From assembly GCA_029266945.1 (NCBI GenBank), contig JARIED010000008.1, forward strand, positions 62,001 through 126,000: DNA of 64,000 nucleotides, given 5' to 3'. Under the pieces are notes generated by a model, which was given only the letters and a program-made list of their open reading frames with translations, ran no database searches and was not told the origin of the DNA. Positions 18,706-27,005 of this stretch are shown here, one piece after another. Each line of letters starts with the position of its first letter. Position 1 is the first letter of the stretch. Source of the stretch: Slackia sp. (GTDB lineage: Bacteria > Actinomycetota > Coriobacteriia > Coriobacteriales > Eggerthellaceae). Made by a program: the position numbers and the translations under genes.

Positions 18706-19620
18706 ATGTTCAAAGAAAACCTTGATTCCATCGTCGACGGCTTCGCGAGCAACTACGCGTCGCCTGAAATCTTTTTCACCGATCCCGATCGTCATTTCCC
18801 CAATCGCGATGCGGTCATCGGCATTCTCGCCGACCTGCGCCATCTGATGTTTCCCCGCTACTTCGGCGACGAGACCCCGACGGGCTCCGATCCGCGCTAT
18901 TTCATCGGCGAGACTCTGATTCGCATCGAGGATTCGCTGCGCCGCGAACTGCATGAGGCGCTGCTGTTCCGCGACGGCGGCGCCATGGACGACGCCGCGA
19001 TCGACGCGCGCGTCGAAGAGGTGTGCTCGACGTTTCTCTCAAGGCTTCCCGAGCTGCACAGGCTCCTGCTCAAGGACGTCCAGGCCGCCTTCGACGGCGA
19101 CCCTGCCGCCCAGAGCAAGGAAGAGATCATCTTCTCGTACCCGGGATTCTTCGCGGTGTTCGTCTACCGCATCGCCCATGAGCTCTACGTGCAGAAGGTG
19201 CCGCTGATTCCGCGCATTATGACCGAGTACGCCCACGGCCGCACGGGCGTCGACATCAATTCCGGCGCCACGATCGGCGAGTACTTCTTCATCGACCATG
19301 CTACCGGTGTCGTCATCGGCGAGACCACCACGATCGGCGATCACGTGAAGATCTACCAGGGCGTCACGCTGGGCGCTCTGTCCACACGCGCCGGCCAACA
19401 GCTCTCCGGCGTCAAGCGCCATCCCACCATCGAGGACAACGTTACGATCTACTCCAATGCGAGCGTCCTTGGCGGCGAGACGGTGGTCGGCGAGGGCACG
19501 GTGATCGCGGGCGGCGCGTTCGTCACCGAATCCATTCCCGCCAACTCGCGCGTCAGCGTGAAGGGCGTCGAAATCAATGTGCGCCAGCCGCGCAAGAGCC
19601 CCGCAAGCTGGGAGTTGTAG
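18706..19620 (+). CDS. epsC: Serine O-acetyltransferase (EpsC/CysE family)
   Basis: This enzyme acetylates L-serine with acetyl-CoA, giving O-acetylserine for cysteine synthesis. The 304-residue protein has an N-terminal helical domain of about 165 residues, then the left-handed beta-helix of hexapeptide repeats: [28 protein letters not shown], with the catalytic Asp-His pair (DHATG) and the [11 protein letters not shown] acetyl-CoA edge. This long N-terminal form matches the EpsC subgroup. The ATG at 18706 follows AAAGAGG; the track start is 17 codons upstream. No cysteine synthase is adjacent. It converges on the MFS gene with a shared terminator. Confidence 0.92.
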   Translation: MFKENLDSIVDGFASNYASPEIFFTDPDRHFPNRDAVIGILADLRHLMFPRYFGDETPTGSDPRYFIGETLIRIEDSLRRELHEALLFRDGGAMDDAAIDARVEEVCSTFLSRLPELHRLLLKDVQAAFDGDPAAQSKEEIIFSYPGFFAVFVYRIAHELYVQKVPLIPRIMTEYAHGRTGVDINSGATIGEYFFIDHATGVVIGETTTIGDHVKIYQGVTLGALSTRAGQQLSGVKRHPTIEDNVTIYSNASVLGGETVVGEGTVIAGGAFVTESIPANSRVSVKGVEINVRQPRKSPASWEL

Positions 19621-19648
19621 AAGCACGCATCGCGAAAGGCAGCGAATG

Positions 19649-19684
19649 AAAAAGAGCTCGGACGTCGTGTCCGAGCTCTTTTCG
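19649..19684. terminator. Bidirectional terminator between epsC and the OFA transporter
   Basis: The 13-bp stem AAAAGAGCTCGGA/TCCGAGCTCTTTT has A and T runs on the two sides and lies between converging genes. Confidence 0.9.
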
Positions 19685-19707
19685 TATTGGGAGGGGGCGC
19701 GCCTCGT

Positions 19708-20955
19708 CTAGGAACGCGTCGCTTCCGCGCGCAGGCGACGCATGCGCTTGGCCGCAGCGGCGGTGGCCGCCAGAAACGCGACGCCTACGCAGGTCAGCGC
19801 GCCTGCAGCGGGGAAGGCGGCCAGATAGCTGCCTGTGGCTGCCAAAACGCCCGCGCCGAGCATGGGCCCGATGACCGACGCGCAGGTGTAGCCTGAGAAC
19901 ATGAACGCGTAGTTCTGCCCGAAATGCTCGATGCCGAACAGGTCGGCGGTCAGGGCCGGCATGACCGACATGATGCCGCCGAAAGCTGCGCCGATGACGC
20001 AGAACGCCACGGTGATCGAGACGAAATCGTCGGCTTTGCCGAGGAAGAGCGCCATGGTGATGGCGGTGCCGACCATGCACAGCGTCAGCACGGCGTAGCG
20101 GCCCAGGCGGTCGGAGAGCATGCCGAACACGAGGCGTCCGCCGAAGTTGGCCAGGGCCAGGATGCCTACCTGCGCGGCGCTTTGCGCGGCGGTCAGCCCT
20201 GCTAGCTCGGCGCCGATGCCTGCGGCGTGCCCCGTGACCATCATGCCGGCGCTGGCGCACACGGCGAACAGAAGCCACATGAACCAGGCGCCCGGCTGGC
20301 GCAGCATTTGCGCCATGGTTAGGCTGTTAGAGGGTTTGGTCGCGGCGGCTTGCGTCTGCGCGGTTCGTTCGGGCGCCTTGCGTACGAAGCTCGCTGCCGT
20401 CACGGCGGCCACGGCGAATCCCGCGCCGAGGATATGAAACGTCATGCCCGGACCGAACGAGCCGATCAGGAAGGTGCCCAGCGGGGCGAACAGGATGGGG
20501 GACAGCCCCAGGCACCCGACGCATACGCCGTTGGCCAGGCCTCGTTTGTCAGGGAACCATGCGGTGGCGGTGGCCACCGACACGTTATAGATGAAGCCGC
20601 TGCCGATGCCGCCGAGCAGGCTGAACGTCAGATACAGAAGGAACACCTGGTCGGCGAAGCCTGCCAAAAACCAGCCGGCTGCAAGGCAGAGGCCGCCGCC
20701 CATCATGAGCAGGCGAGGGTTGGCCCGCGTCTGCAGATAGCCTGCGAAAAAGCCCGCGAAGCACTCGCATACGATGTAGAAAGAATAGGCGAATGCGGCT
20801 TCGGGGGCGGCCCATCCGTGCTCGGAGGTCAGCGCGACGCTGATGATGCTCCAGACGTAGATCGAACCGACCAGCGCGTTGAGCGTTCCCGCTGCCGCGA
20901 GCACGACCCATCGGTTGACGCCGCGACTTTCTTTCACTATGCGATCGGCAGACAT
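19708..20955 (-). CDS. MFS transporter, oxalate/formate antiporter (OFA) family
   Basis: This is a twelve-helix inner-membrane carrier of the OFA branch, whose members exchange or import small carboxylates (oxalate, formate and relatives). The 415-residue protein shows the OFA N-terminus (NRWVVLAAAGTLNALVGSIY with VWSI), GGIGSGFIYNVSVATATAWF in helix 4-5, PDKRGLANG in the loop, and the second-half signature NFGGRLVFGMLSDRLGR. The substrate cannot be told from sequence. The ATG at 20955 follows AAAGGGG. It lies downstream of the ornithine cyclodeaminase-like gene on the same strand, with a 216-base gap, and no oxalate-degradation genes are near. Confidence 0.9.
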   Translation of the reverse strand: MSADRIVKESRGVNRWVVLAAAGTLNALVGSIYVWSIISVALTSEHGWAAPEAAFAYSFYIVCECFAGFFAGYLQTRANPRLLMMGGGLCLAAGWFLAGFADQVFLLYLTFSLLGGIGSGFIYNVSVATATAWFPDKRGLANGVCVGCLGLSPILFAPLGTFLIGSFGPGMTFHILGAGFAVAAVTAASFVRKAPERTAQTQAAATKPSNSLTMAQMLRQPGAWFMWLLFAVCASAGMMVTGHAAGIGAELAGLTAAQSAAQVGILALANFGGRLVFGMLSDRLGRYAVLTLCMVGTAITMALFLGKADDFVSITVAFCVIGAAFGGIMSVMPALTADLFGIEHFGQNYAFMFSGYTCASVIGPMLGAGVLAATGSYLAAFPAAGALTCVGVAFLAATAAAAKRMRRLRAEATRS

Positions 20956-21171
20956 CGCACACCCCTTTCATCGCCCGTCGCCGGCCCGTTCTCTCGGCTC
21001 GGCGCGATCTTCTCCATTATCGGCAGATGACCATGGGTTTTGTCAAGAGAGGGCGCCGCGCCGCACCGTTGCGGCGCCGTTCGCCCGCATGACGCGTCGT
21101 TCGCCTTGAGGCGCGCCTGCCCCGCCGCGATGGGCGAGGGATCCGTCTGCGACCGTCTTGTTCGTGCCGCG

Positions 21172-22260
21172 CTACAGGCCGAGGCCCTTGGCGACGTTGG
21201 CGATGAAGTCTTGCACGTTCGTTACGATGCCGCGCGACGAAAGCGACCCGCGGTCGGTGAGCTTGTTCACGGCGAATTCGGCGATATCCACGCAGTAGAA
21301 ATACACCTGACGCACCGTGCCGTCGGGAAGCGCGCGATACGACGGCGTCATGTTGCCGGTGGCGATGGTGTGCAGCATGGTTGCCATGCAGATCACCGTG
21401 GTGGCCTTGCGGATGTGGTCGCGCATGGCGTTTTGCGCTTCATAGGCGTTGCCGATGACGGGCGGCAGCGGGCCGTCATCGCGAATCGATCCCGCCAGCA
21501 CGTAGGGCACGTGGTTTTTCTCGAGGCTGTACATGATGCCGTCATGCACGTTTTCTTCCTCGATGAACTTCGCGATCGAGCCGTGGTATTTCACGCGATT
21601 GATGGTGTCGAGGTGGTGGTAGTGGCCACCTGGGCTGTTTTCCTGGGTATCGATATCCTGGCCGAGCGCGGTATGCAGATAGGCGCCTTCTAGGTCATGC
21701 GTAGCCAGCGCGTTGCCGGCGAACACCGCGTCGACGTAACCCGCTTCGATAATCTTCGAGAACGCCGTGCGTGAGAAGCCGTTGAACGAAAACGCCGGTC
21801 CCATGACCCACACCACGTAGCCGTGGTCGCGTTCGTATTTCAACAGCTCATAGAGTTCGTCGTAATCGCGCGAAAAGGCCGTTTCGCGGCTGCGGCCCAA
21901 ACGGAAGGCGAAGCTCTCTTTTGCGCGGTCGGGTTCGTCGAAGCCGTCGGTATGCACGTAAATGCCCTCTTCGGCGTTTTCCGTGCGTCCGCACACGATG
22001 GCGTCGCCCTGCTTGATGAAGCGGAACTCGCGCACGAAGATGCATCCGTCTTCATAGACCGCCACGCAATCCATGCGGCTGTCTTCGGCCAGAAGCCAAC
22101 GGCCGTCGATTTTGAAATACTCGGGATAGATGCTCAAAGCGTGGTAGCCCTCGGGCGCCACGGAGTCTTTGGGCGCGGGCGCCAGAGTGGCGTTCGGCGC
22201 ATCGACGAAGCGCGCCTGGTCGAAATCGGGCGGAGTGTAGGGTTTCAGCGTGAAGCTCAT
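21172..22260 (-). CDS. Ornithine cyclodeaminase-like protein (TIGR00300, LOR/SDH domain)
   Basis: The protein has 362 residues and belongs to the TIGR00300 family. The family includes the archaeal alternative ornithine cyclodeaminase, which converts ornithine to proline and ammonia, and the C-terminal domain of cyanobacterial AgrE/ArgZ. Seen are the N-terminal DSRMDCVAVYEDG region, YVVWVMGPAFSFNGFS, DAVFAGNALATHDLEGA and the Gly-rich ENSPGGHYHHLDTINRVK, with a C-terminal half that holds a Rossmann-like fold. The ATG at 22260 has TGGAGG upstream; the track start is 19 codons early. The AGCS amino-acid symporter gene lies upstream on the same strand, which suggests amino-acid catabolism. The family function in bacteria is poorly fixed. 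Confidence 0.8.
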   Translation of the reverse strand: MSFTLKPYTPPDFDQARFVDAPNATLAPAPKDSVAPEGYHALSIYPEYFKIDGRWLLAEDSRMDCVAVYEDGCIFVREFRFIKQGDAIVCGRTENAEEGIYVHTDGFDEPDRAKESFAFRLGRSRETAFSRDYDELYELLKYERDHGYVVWVMGPAFSFNGFSRTAFSKIIEAGYVDAVFAGNALATHDLEGAYLHTALGQDIDTQENSPGGHYHHLDTINRVKYHGSIAKFIEEENVHDGIMYSLEKNHVPYVLAGSIRDDGPLPPVIGNAYEAQNAMRDHIRKATTVICMATMLHTIATGNMTPSYRALPDGTVRQVYFYCVDIAEFAVNKLTDRGSLSSRGIVTNVQDFIANVAKGLGL

Positions 22261-22423
22261 GGGCGTTCGCCTCCAGGTGTGCGGCGCGGCGACCGCGCTT
22301 CGGCGCACGCATCGCATCGTCGTTCGGTCGCCGCCGCGCGGCGATGTTTCGCTGCTGATTCTAGCAGAAGCGCCGTGCGGCGTTTTGCATGAGGAAAGGG
22401 TTGTTGCGCCGTCGTGCCGCAGA

Positions 22424-22452
22424 AAAGACCGACCCCCGAAGGAGCCGGTCTT
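22424..22452 (-). terminator. Terminator after the AGCS symporter
   Basis: On the minus strand, the stem AAGACCG/CGGTCTT with a 14-base loop is followed by TTCT. It lies 25 bases after the symporter stop codon. Confidence 0.75.
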
Positions 22453-22476
22453 GAAGCGCTATTCCGATGTTTCGGG

Positions 22477-23895
22477 CTATTCCGCATCGGCGGATTCGGC
22501 CTTTTTGTCGGCGAACTCCATCTTCTGGCCGCGCGTCTTGGCGCACATGCTCACGGCGCTGCCGAGCGCGATGAGTGCGATGGCGTTGGGAAGCACCATA
22601 AGCTGGTTGAACATGTCGGCGAGCTCCCAGACCAAATCGTTGGCGAGTAGCGAGCCGATGAAGATGAACACGAGCGCGATGCAGGAGAACACCGGCACGG
22701 CCTTTTTGCCGAAGAGGTACTCGATGTTGATCTTCGCGAACAGGTTCCAGCTGATGATCGTGGAGAAGGCGAAGAACAGCAGGCAGACGGCGACGAAGAT
22801 GTTGCCGCCCGTGGTGCCGAACAGGCTGCCGAAGGCGATTTGGGCCATGTTGGTCTTATCGACGCTGTCATAGAGGCCTTGGGCAAGCAGGCCGTCGCCC
22901 ACGTACAGGGTGACGATGCAGGTCAGAGCGGTGATGGTAACCACGACGAAGGTATCGACGAACACGGCCACGATGGCAACGACGCCCTGCTCGTGCGGGT
23001 TCTTCACGTTGGCCATGGCGTGCGCGTGCGGGGTGGATCCCATGCCGGCCTCGTTGGAGAACAGACCGCGCTTGGCGCCCTGGGAGAGGGCTGCAATCAG
23101 GCCGAAGGTGACGCCGCCGACGGATGCCTGCGGGTTGAAGGCGCATTCGAAGATCAGGGCGAAGGCTGCGGGAACTTCGGATGCGTTCACGATGAGCACG
23201 CCGATGCCGCCGATCAGATAGATGACCGCCATGATCGGGACCATCTTCTCGGTGACGGAGGCGATGCGGCTTACGCCGCCCAGGAAGATGAAGCCGCCGG
23301 CGACCACGATGATCAGGCCCATGACCCAGGTGGGAATGCCGAAGGCGGTGTTGCAGGTGGATGCGATCGAATTGGACTGCACCATGCAGCCCATGATGCC
23401 GAGCGCGAGCACGATGGCGATGGCGAAAAATCCTGCGAGGAATCTGCCGAACTTGCCTTTGAATGCGGTTCTGATGTAATAGACCGAGCCGCCGTGGACA
23501 GTGCCGTCGGCATCGACGCGGCGGGTTTTCTGGGCAAGGACGGCCTCGGCGTAGTTGGTGGCCATGCCAAGGAACGCGATGACCCACATCCAGAAGATGG
23601 CGCCCGGGCCGCCGATCAGGATGGCGCCGCATGCGCCCACGATGTTGCCGGTGCCGACCTGCGCGGCGATCGCGGTGGCGAGCGCCTGGAACGAGCTCAT
23701 GCCGCTTTTATGCTTGCCGCCGTTGAGAGAGAAATTGCCGAAGACGCCCTTCAGGCCTTCGCCGAAACAGCGAACTTGTACGAATCGGGTTTTGATGGTG
23801 AAGAAGAGACCCGTGCCGATAAGCAGAATGATCAGCACGTAATTCGAAAGATACGAATTGACGGTTTGGACGAATGTGAGCAGTGCGGCTTCCAC
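22477..23895 (-). CDS. Sodium:alanine/glycine symporter (AGCS family)
   Basis: AGCS carriers import alanine and/or glycine with sodium. The 472-residue protein has the LeuT-like architecture with about 11 hydrophobic helices. Family motifs include ATAIAAQVGTGNIVGACGAI in helix 4 (sodium and substrate site), GPGAIFWMWVIAFLGMATNYAE and FSNEAGMGSTPHAHA. It starts with a GTG at 23895 behind a strong GAGGAGGTAAC site. A glycine riboswitch lies directly upstream, so the natural substrate is probably glycine, at least in part. The C-terminus is short and charged (KKAESADAE). It is followed on the same strand by the ornithine cyclodeaminase-like gene after a terminator. Confidence 0.95.
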   Translation of the reverse strand: MEAALLTFVQTVNSYLSNYVLIILLIGTGLFFTIKTRFVQVRCFGEGLKGVFGNFSLNGGKHKSGMSSFQALATAIAAQVGTGNIVGACGAILIGGPGAIFWMWVIAFLGMATNYAEAVLAQKTRRVDADGTVHGGSVYYIRTAFKGKFGRFLAGFFAIAIVLALGIMGCMVQSNSIASTCNTAFGIPTWVMGLIIVVAGGFIFLGGVSRIASVTEKMVPIMAVIYLIGGIGVLIVNASEVPAAFALIFECAFNPQASVGGVTFGLIAALSQGAKRGLFSNEAGMGSTPHAHAMANVKNPHEQGVVAIVAVFVDTFVVVTITALTCIVTLYVGDGLLAQGLYDSVDKTNMAQIAFGSLFGTTGGNIFVAVCLLFFAFSTIISWNLFAKINIEYLFGKKAVPVFSCIALVFIFIGSLLANDLVWELADMFNQLMVLPNAIALIALGSAVSMCAKTRGQKMEFADKKAESADAE

Positions 23896-23959
23896 GTTAC
23901 CTCCTCAGGGCACATCGAGAAGCCTCTGGGGAGCGAATGAATCCGCCGACTGTCGTCGG

Positions 23960-24085
23960 AAGAACCGTTCTCTGTCCTTTTGCCTGAGAGATTCGGCTTC
24001 GTAAGAGGGCACATGGGAATGCGCGCTGCCCGAAAGCCTTGCACCGTCGGCACTCATTTAAGAGTTCTCCAGAGGTTTCTCCACT
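23960..24085 (-). promoter_or_regulatory. Glycine riboswitch
   Basis: On the minus strand the leader of the AGCS gene carries the glycine aptamer signature. CTCTGGAGAACTC opens the aptamer, GCCGACGGTGCAAGG forms the middle, and CTCAGGCAAAAGGACAGAG closes it. Only one full aptamer is seen. Downstream, CCGAC/GTCGG makes a small hairpin. CCTCTGG at the aptamer start is complementary to CCAGAGG near 23921, shortly before the ribosome site, which offers an alternative pairing for control. Whether control is by translation or transcription is not clear; no T-tract is obvious. Confidence 0.92.
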
Positions 24086-24132
24086 TCCGGTCTCGACCGA
24101 TCCCGAAAGCTTCAACGAAATGGTATGGCGGC

Positions 24133-24162
24133 ATTATCGTACGAAAGCATGCGAATATGCAA
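24133..24162 (-). promoter_or_regulatory. Candidate promoter for the glycine riboswitch leader
   Basis: On the minus strand TTGCAT (24162-24157) and GATAAT (24138-24133) are 18 bases apart, just upstream of the aptamer. Confidence 0.4.
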
Positions 24163-24479
24163 GAAAAAGTTGTCGCGTCGACGAAGAAAGGGGTTTCATC
24201 GCATGAATCGCCGCAGACGGCACGGTGCGGAGCGCGAACGGCGAAGCGTGTCGGCCAGGACGGAGGAAGCGCCGTGCTCGTCGACGCTCGCGCCGTTCGC
24301 CGACGAACTGCCGTTCGCGAAATTGCGCCGGTTTCGCGTCTTTCGCCCGCGCATCGGCGCTATCATGCTTTAGCATGCAAGAGCAATGAGGCCTCCGCCC
24401 GTCGCAGCGGGCACTGCGTCCGCGCGGCATATACGGCCGAGGCGTTTCGCGTTCGACGATTCACGAAGAAGGGTGGACC
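24163..24479. other. Non-coding gap upstream of icd
   Basis: This GC-rich intergenic sequence has no ORF with coding character. A possible -10 TATCAT at 24361-24366 is followed by a small hairpin CATGCTTTAGCATG, which may mark the icd transcription start. Nothing else stands out. Confidence 0.4.
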
Positions 24480-25682
24480 ATGGCGAAGATTCAGATGACC
24501 ACGCCGCTGGTTGAGATGGACGGCGACGAGATGACCCGTATTATCTGGCAGATGATCAAAGACGATCTGATCTGCCCGTTCGTCGACTTGAAGACCGAGT
24601 ATTACGACCTGGGCTTGGAACATCGCAACGAGACCGACGACGCCGTGACGGCGGAGTCGGCCGAGGCCACCAAGCGCTTGGGCGTCGCCGTGAAGTGCGC
24701 GACGATCACTGCCAATGCCGCCCGTGTGGAGGAATACGGCCTCAAGCAGATGTGGAAGAGCCCCAACGGCACCATTCGCGCCATGCTCGACGGCACGGTG
24801 TTTCGCGCCCCCATCGTGGTGCGCGGCATCGAGCCGTGCGTGAGCAATTGGAAGGCGCCGATCACGCTGGCCCGCCATGCATACGGAGACGTGTACAAGA
24901 ACGCCGAGATGCGCATTCCCGGAGCCGGAAAGGTGGAGCTGGTCTATACGGCGGCCGACGGCACCGAAGAGCGCGAGCTGGTGCACGAATTCGACGGTCC
25001 GGGCGTCGTGCAGGGCATGCACAATCTGGACGCTTCGATCGAAAGCTTCGCGCGCAGCTGCTTCAACTATGCGCTCGACACGCGCCAGGACGTGTGGTTC
25101 TCCACCAAAGACACCATCTCCAAGAAGTACGACCATCGCTTCAAGGACATTTTCCAGGAAATCTTCGATGCCGAATACAAGGAGCGTTTCGACGAGGAGG
25201 GCATCGAGTATTTCTATACGCTGATCGACGACGCCGTGGCGCGCGTGATGAAGTCCAAGGGCGGTTTCATCTGGGCCTGTAAGAACTATGACGGCGACGT
25301 GATGAGCGATATGGTGTCGTCCGCGTTCGGTTCGCTCGCCATGATGACTTCCGTTCTGGTCTCGCCCGACGGCGTGTTCGAGTACGAGGCGGCCCACGGC
25401 ACGGTGCAGCGCCACTACTACAAGCACCTCAAGGGCGAAGAGACGTCTACCAATTCGGTGGCCACCATCTTCGCGTGGTCGGGCGCGCTGCGCAAGCGCG
25501 GCGAGTTGGACGGCCTGCCTGAACTCACGGCCTTCGCCGACCGTTTGGAGAAGGCGACGATCGATACGATCGAGGCGGGCGAGATGACGGGCGACCTGGC
25601 TTTGATCGCCACGATCGAAAACCCCGTGAAGCTTTCGACGCGCGGGTTCATTCAGGCGATCGCGAAGCGCCTGGCCGCATAG
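24480..25682 (+). CDS. icd: Isocitrate dehydrogenase, NADP-dependent (subfamily II, eukaryote-like)
   Basis: This TCA enzyme oxidises isocitrate to 2-oxoglutarate and CO2 and makes NADPH. The 400-residue protein belongs to the subfamily that includes eukaryotic enzymes: [16 protein letters not shown] at the N-terminus, the phosphorylation/substrate loop [20 protein letters not shown], the clasp region, the metal-binding [18 protein letters not shown], and the NADP-binding [12 protein letters not shown]. The ATG follows AGAAGGGTGG. It stands alone with its own terminator. Together with malic enzyme it suggests that parts of a TCA pathway supply 2-oxoglutarate and reducing power. Confidence 0.96.
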   Translation: MAKIQMTTPLVEMDGDEMTRIIWQMIKDDLICPFVDLKTEYYDLGLEHRNETDDAVTAESAEATKRLGVAVKCATITANAARVEEYGLKQMWKSPNGTIRAMLDGTVFRAPIVVRGIEPCVSNWKAPITLARHAYGDVYKNAEMRIPGAGKVELVYTAADGTEERELVHEFDGPGVVQGMHNLDASIESFARSCFNYALDTRQDVWFSTKDTISKKYDHRFKDIFQEIFDAEYKERFDEEGIEYFYTLIDDAVARVMKSKGGFIWACKNYDGDVMSDMVSSAFGSLAMMTSVLVSPDGVFEYEAAHGTVQRHYYKHLKGEETSTNSVATIFAWSGALRKRGELDGLPELTAFADRLEKATIDTIEAGEMTGDLALIATIENPVKLSTRGFIQAIAKRLAA

Positions 25683-25710
25683 GGCTTTCGCGAAGATTCT
25701 GACAGATGTG

Positions 25711-25748
25711 AAAGCCTGGGGCGCATTCGGCGCTCCAGGCTTTTTTCG
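25711..25748 (+). terminator. Terminator after icd
   Basis: The stem AAAGCCTGG(GGCGC)/(GCGCT)CCAGGCTTT is followed by TTTTCG, forming a strong intrinsic terminator. Confidence 0.9.
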
Positions 25749-25892
25749 TAGGGGCGGCGCGCTTGTATATGCGGCTGCTCGTCGATAGGCGCGCATTCCG
25801 TGCATGAGCGCGAGACCGCCGTTCGCCGACAGAGCGTATGTCGTGCCGCATCCGCGTTTATCGCGGTCTTTGATTTGCGGCTCGCCGCGTGC

Positions 25893-26831
25893 CTAGAACC
25901 ACTTCAGACGCTTGAGGATGGCGAGCATGATCGCAAGCACGCCGCCGGTGATGCCCGTGACGATCGCGAATCCGTAGGGCGAGTCGGCCAGCGGGATGCC
26001 TTCGAGGTTCATGCCGAATACGCCGCCGATCACCGTTGGAACGCACAGCACAAGCGTGATCGTGGCCACCAGTTGCATGGTGTGGTTGAGGTCGTAATCC
26101 ATCATCAGGCCGAAATGGTTGATCGTGGAGTCTAGGATCTCGGAATAGATCTTCGTGGTTTCGAGAGCCTGCTTGTTCTCGATGATCGCGTCGTCTAGAA
26201 CTTCCAACGCTTCCGGGTCGTAGGACGATGCCGCATAGCGCCGGTAGCGCTCGAAGATGTTGTCGTTGGCGGTCAGCGAGGTTTTGATATAGACGAGCGA
26301 CGCATCGAGGGCGTAGAGCTCTTCGAGGTCTTTACGCTCGGGTTTGTCGGCGGCGTCGGACAGGCCGATGCGACGCCTGTTGATCGCGTGCAGCGACGAG
26401 AAATACGCCTCGGACGAGGCGATGAGGATGTCGCTCGCGAACGCCTTGATGTCGGAGGTGTCATGCACGTTGCGCCATGATTTCAAGATGGCGATCAGGG
26501 GAACGCGATAGGCCGAGCACACGGAGATGACGTGCTCCGACGTTTCGAAAATGCCGATAGGAATGGTGGTGTAACGCTTCCTTTCGGCATTTTTGACGTG
26601 CATGGGCGTGTCGATGATGAACATGGTGTAGTCGGCGTTACGTTCGATGCGCGAAACCTCTTCGAGGTCGAGCGGCGCGCGGATGTCGTCTTCATCGATG
26701 CCGAAACGGCGCGCGATGGAGAGCAGCTCGTCGCTCGTCGGCTCGAACAGCGCGATCCAGCAGCCCGGGCGCTCTTCGTCGATTTTGGTCAGAATGCGGG
26801 ATTGTTCGTCGGTGTGGAAGTATTCGATCAC
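25893..26831 (-). CDS. corA: CorA-family magnesium/divalent cation transporter
   Basis: CorA is a homopentameric channel for Mg2+ (and Co2+, Ni2+). The 312-residue protein has the long N-terminal cytoplasmic alpha/beta domain and the stalk helix (LDDAIIENKQALETTKIYSEI). Two C-terminal TM helices close the protein: the first (MQLVATITLVLCVPTVIGGVF) ends in the selectivity-filter GMN (FGMNLEGIP), and the second is YGFAIVTGITGGVLAIMLAI with the basic KRLKWF end. The ATG at 26831 follows GAAGGGAG. It is monocistronic and convergent with icd. Confidence 0.94.
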   Translation of the reverse strand: MIEYFHTDEQSRILTKIDEERPGCWIALFEPTSDELLSIARRFGIDEDDIRAPLDLEEVSRIERNADYTMFIIDTPMHVKNAERKRYTTIPIGIFETSEHVISVCSAYRVPLIAILKSWRNVHDTSDIKAFASDILIASSEAYFSSLHAINRRRIGLSDAADKPERKDLEELYALDASLVYIKTSLTANDNIFERYRRYAASSYDPEALEVLDDAIIENKQALETTKIYSEILDSTINHFGLMMDYDLNHTMQLVATITLVLCVPTVIGGVFGMNLEGIPLADSPYGFAIVTGITGGVLAIMLAILKRLKWF

Positions 26832-26956
26832 GACGGCTCCCTTCTATCGGATTCGAGACGCTTGCGGTTCGCGCCATCATAGTCGAACATGCGAGAAAAT
26901 GACGTCGATCTGACATGATGCGCAGACAATTGCCGCCAGGACGGGCCGCGCAACGA

Positions 26957-26987
26957 AAGAAGCCTCCCGAAGGGGAGGCTTCTTCGA
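26957..26987 (-). terminator. Terminator after purF
   Basis: The stem AAGAAGCCTCCC/GGGAGGCTTCTT with a short loop has A/T runs on both sides. It lies about 20 bases after the purF-like stop codon on the minus strand. Confidence 0.85.
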
Positions 26988-27005
26988 AGATTGCGGAACG
27001 GATCC

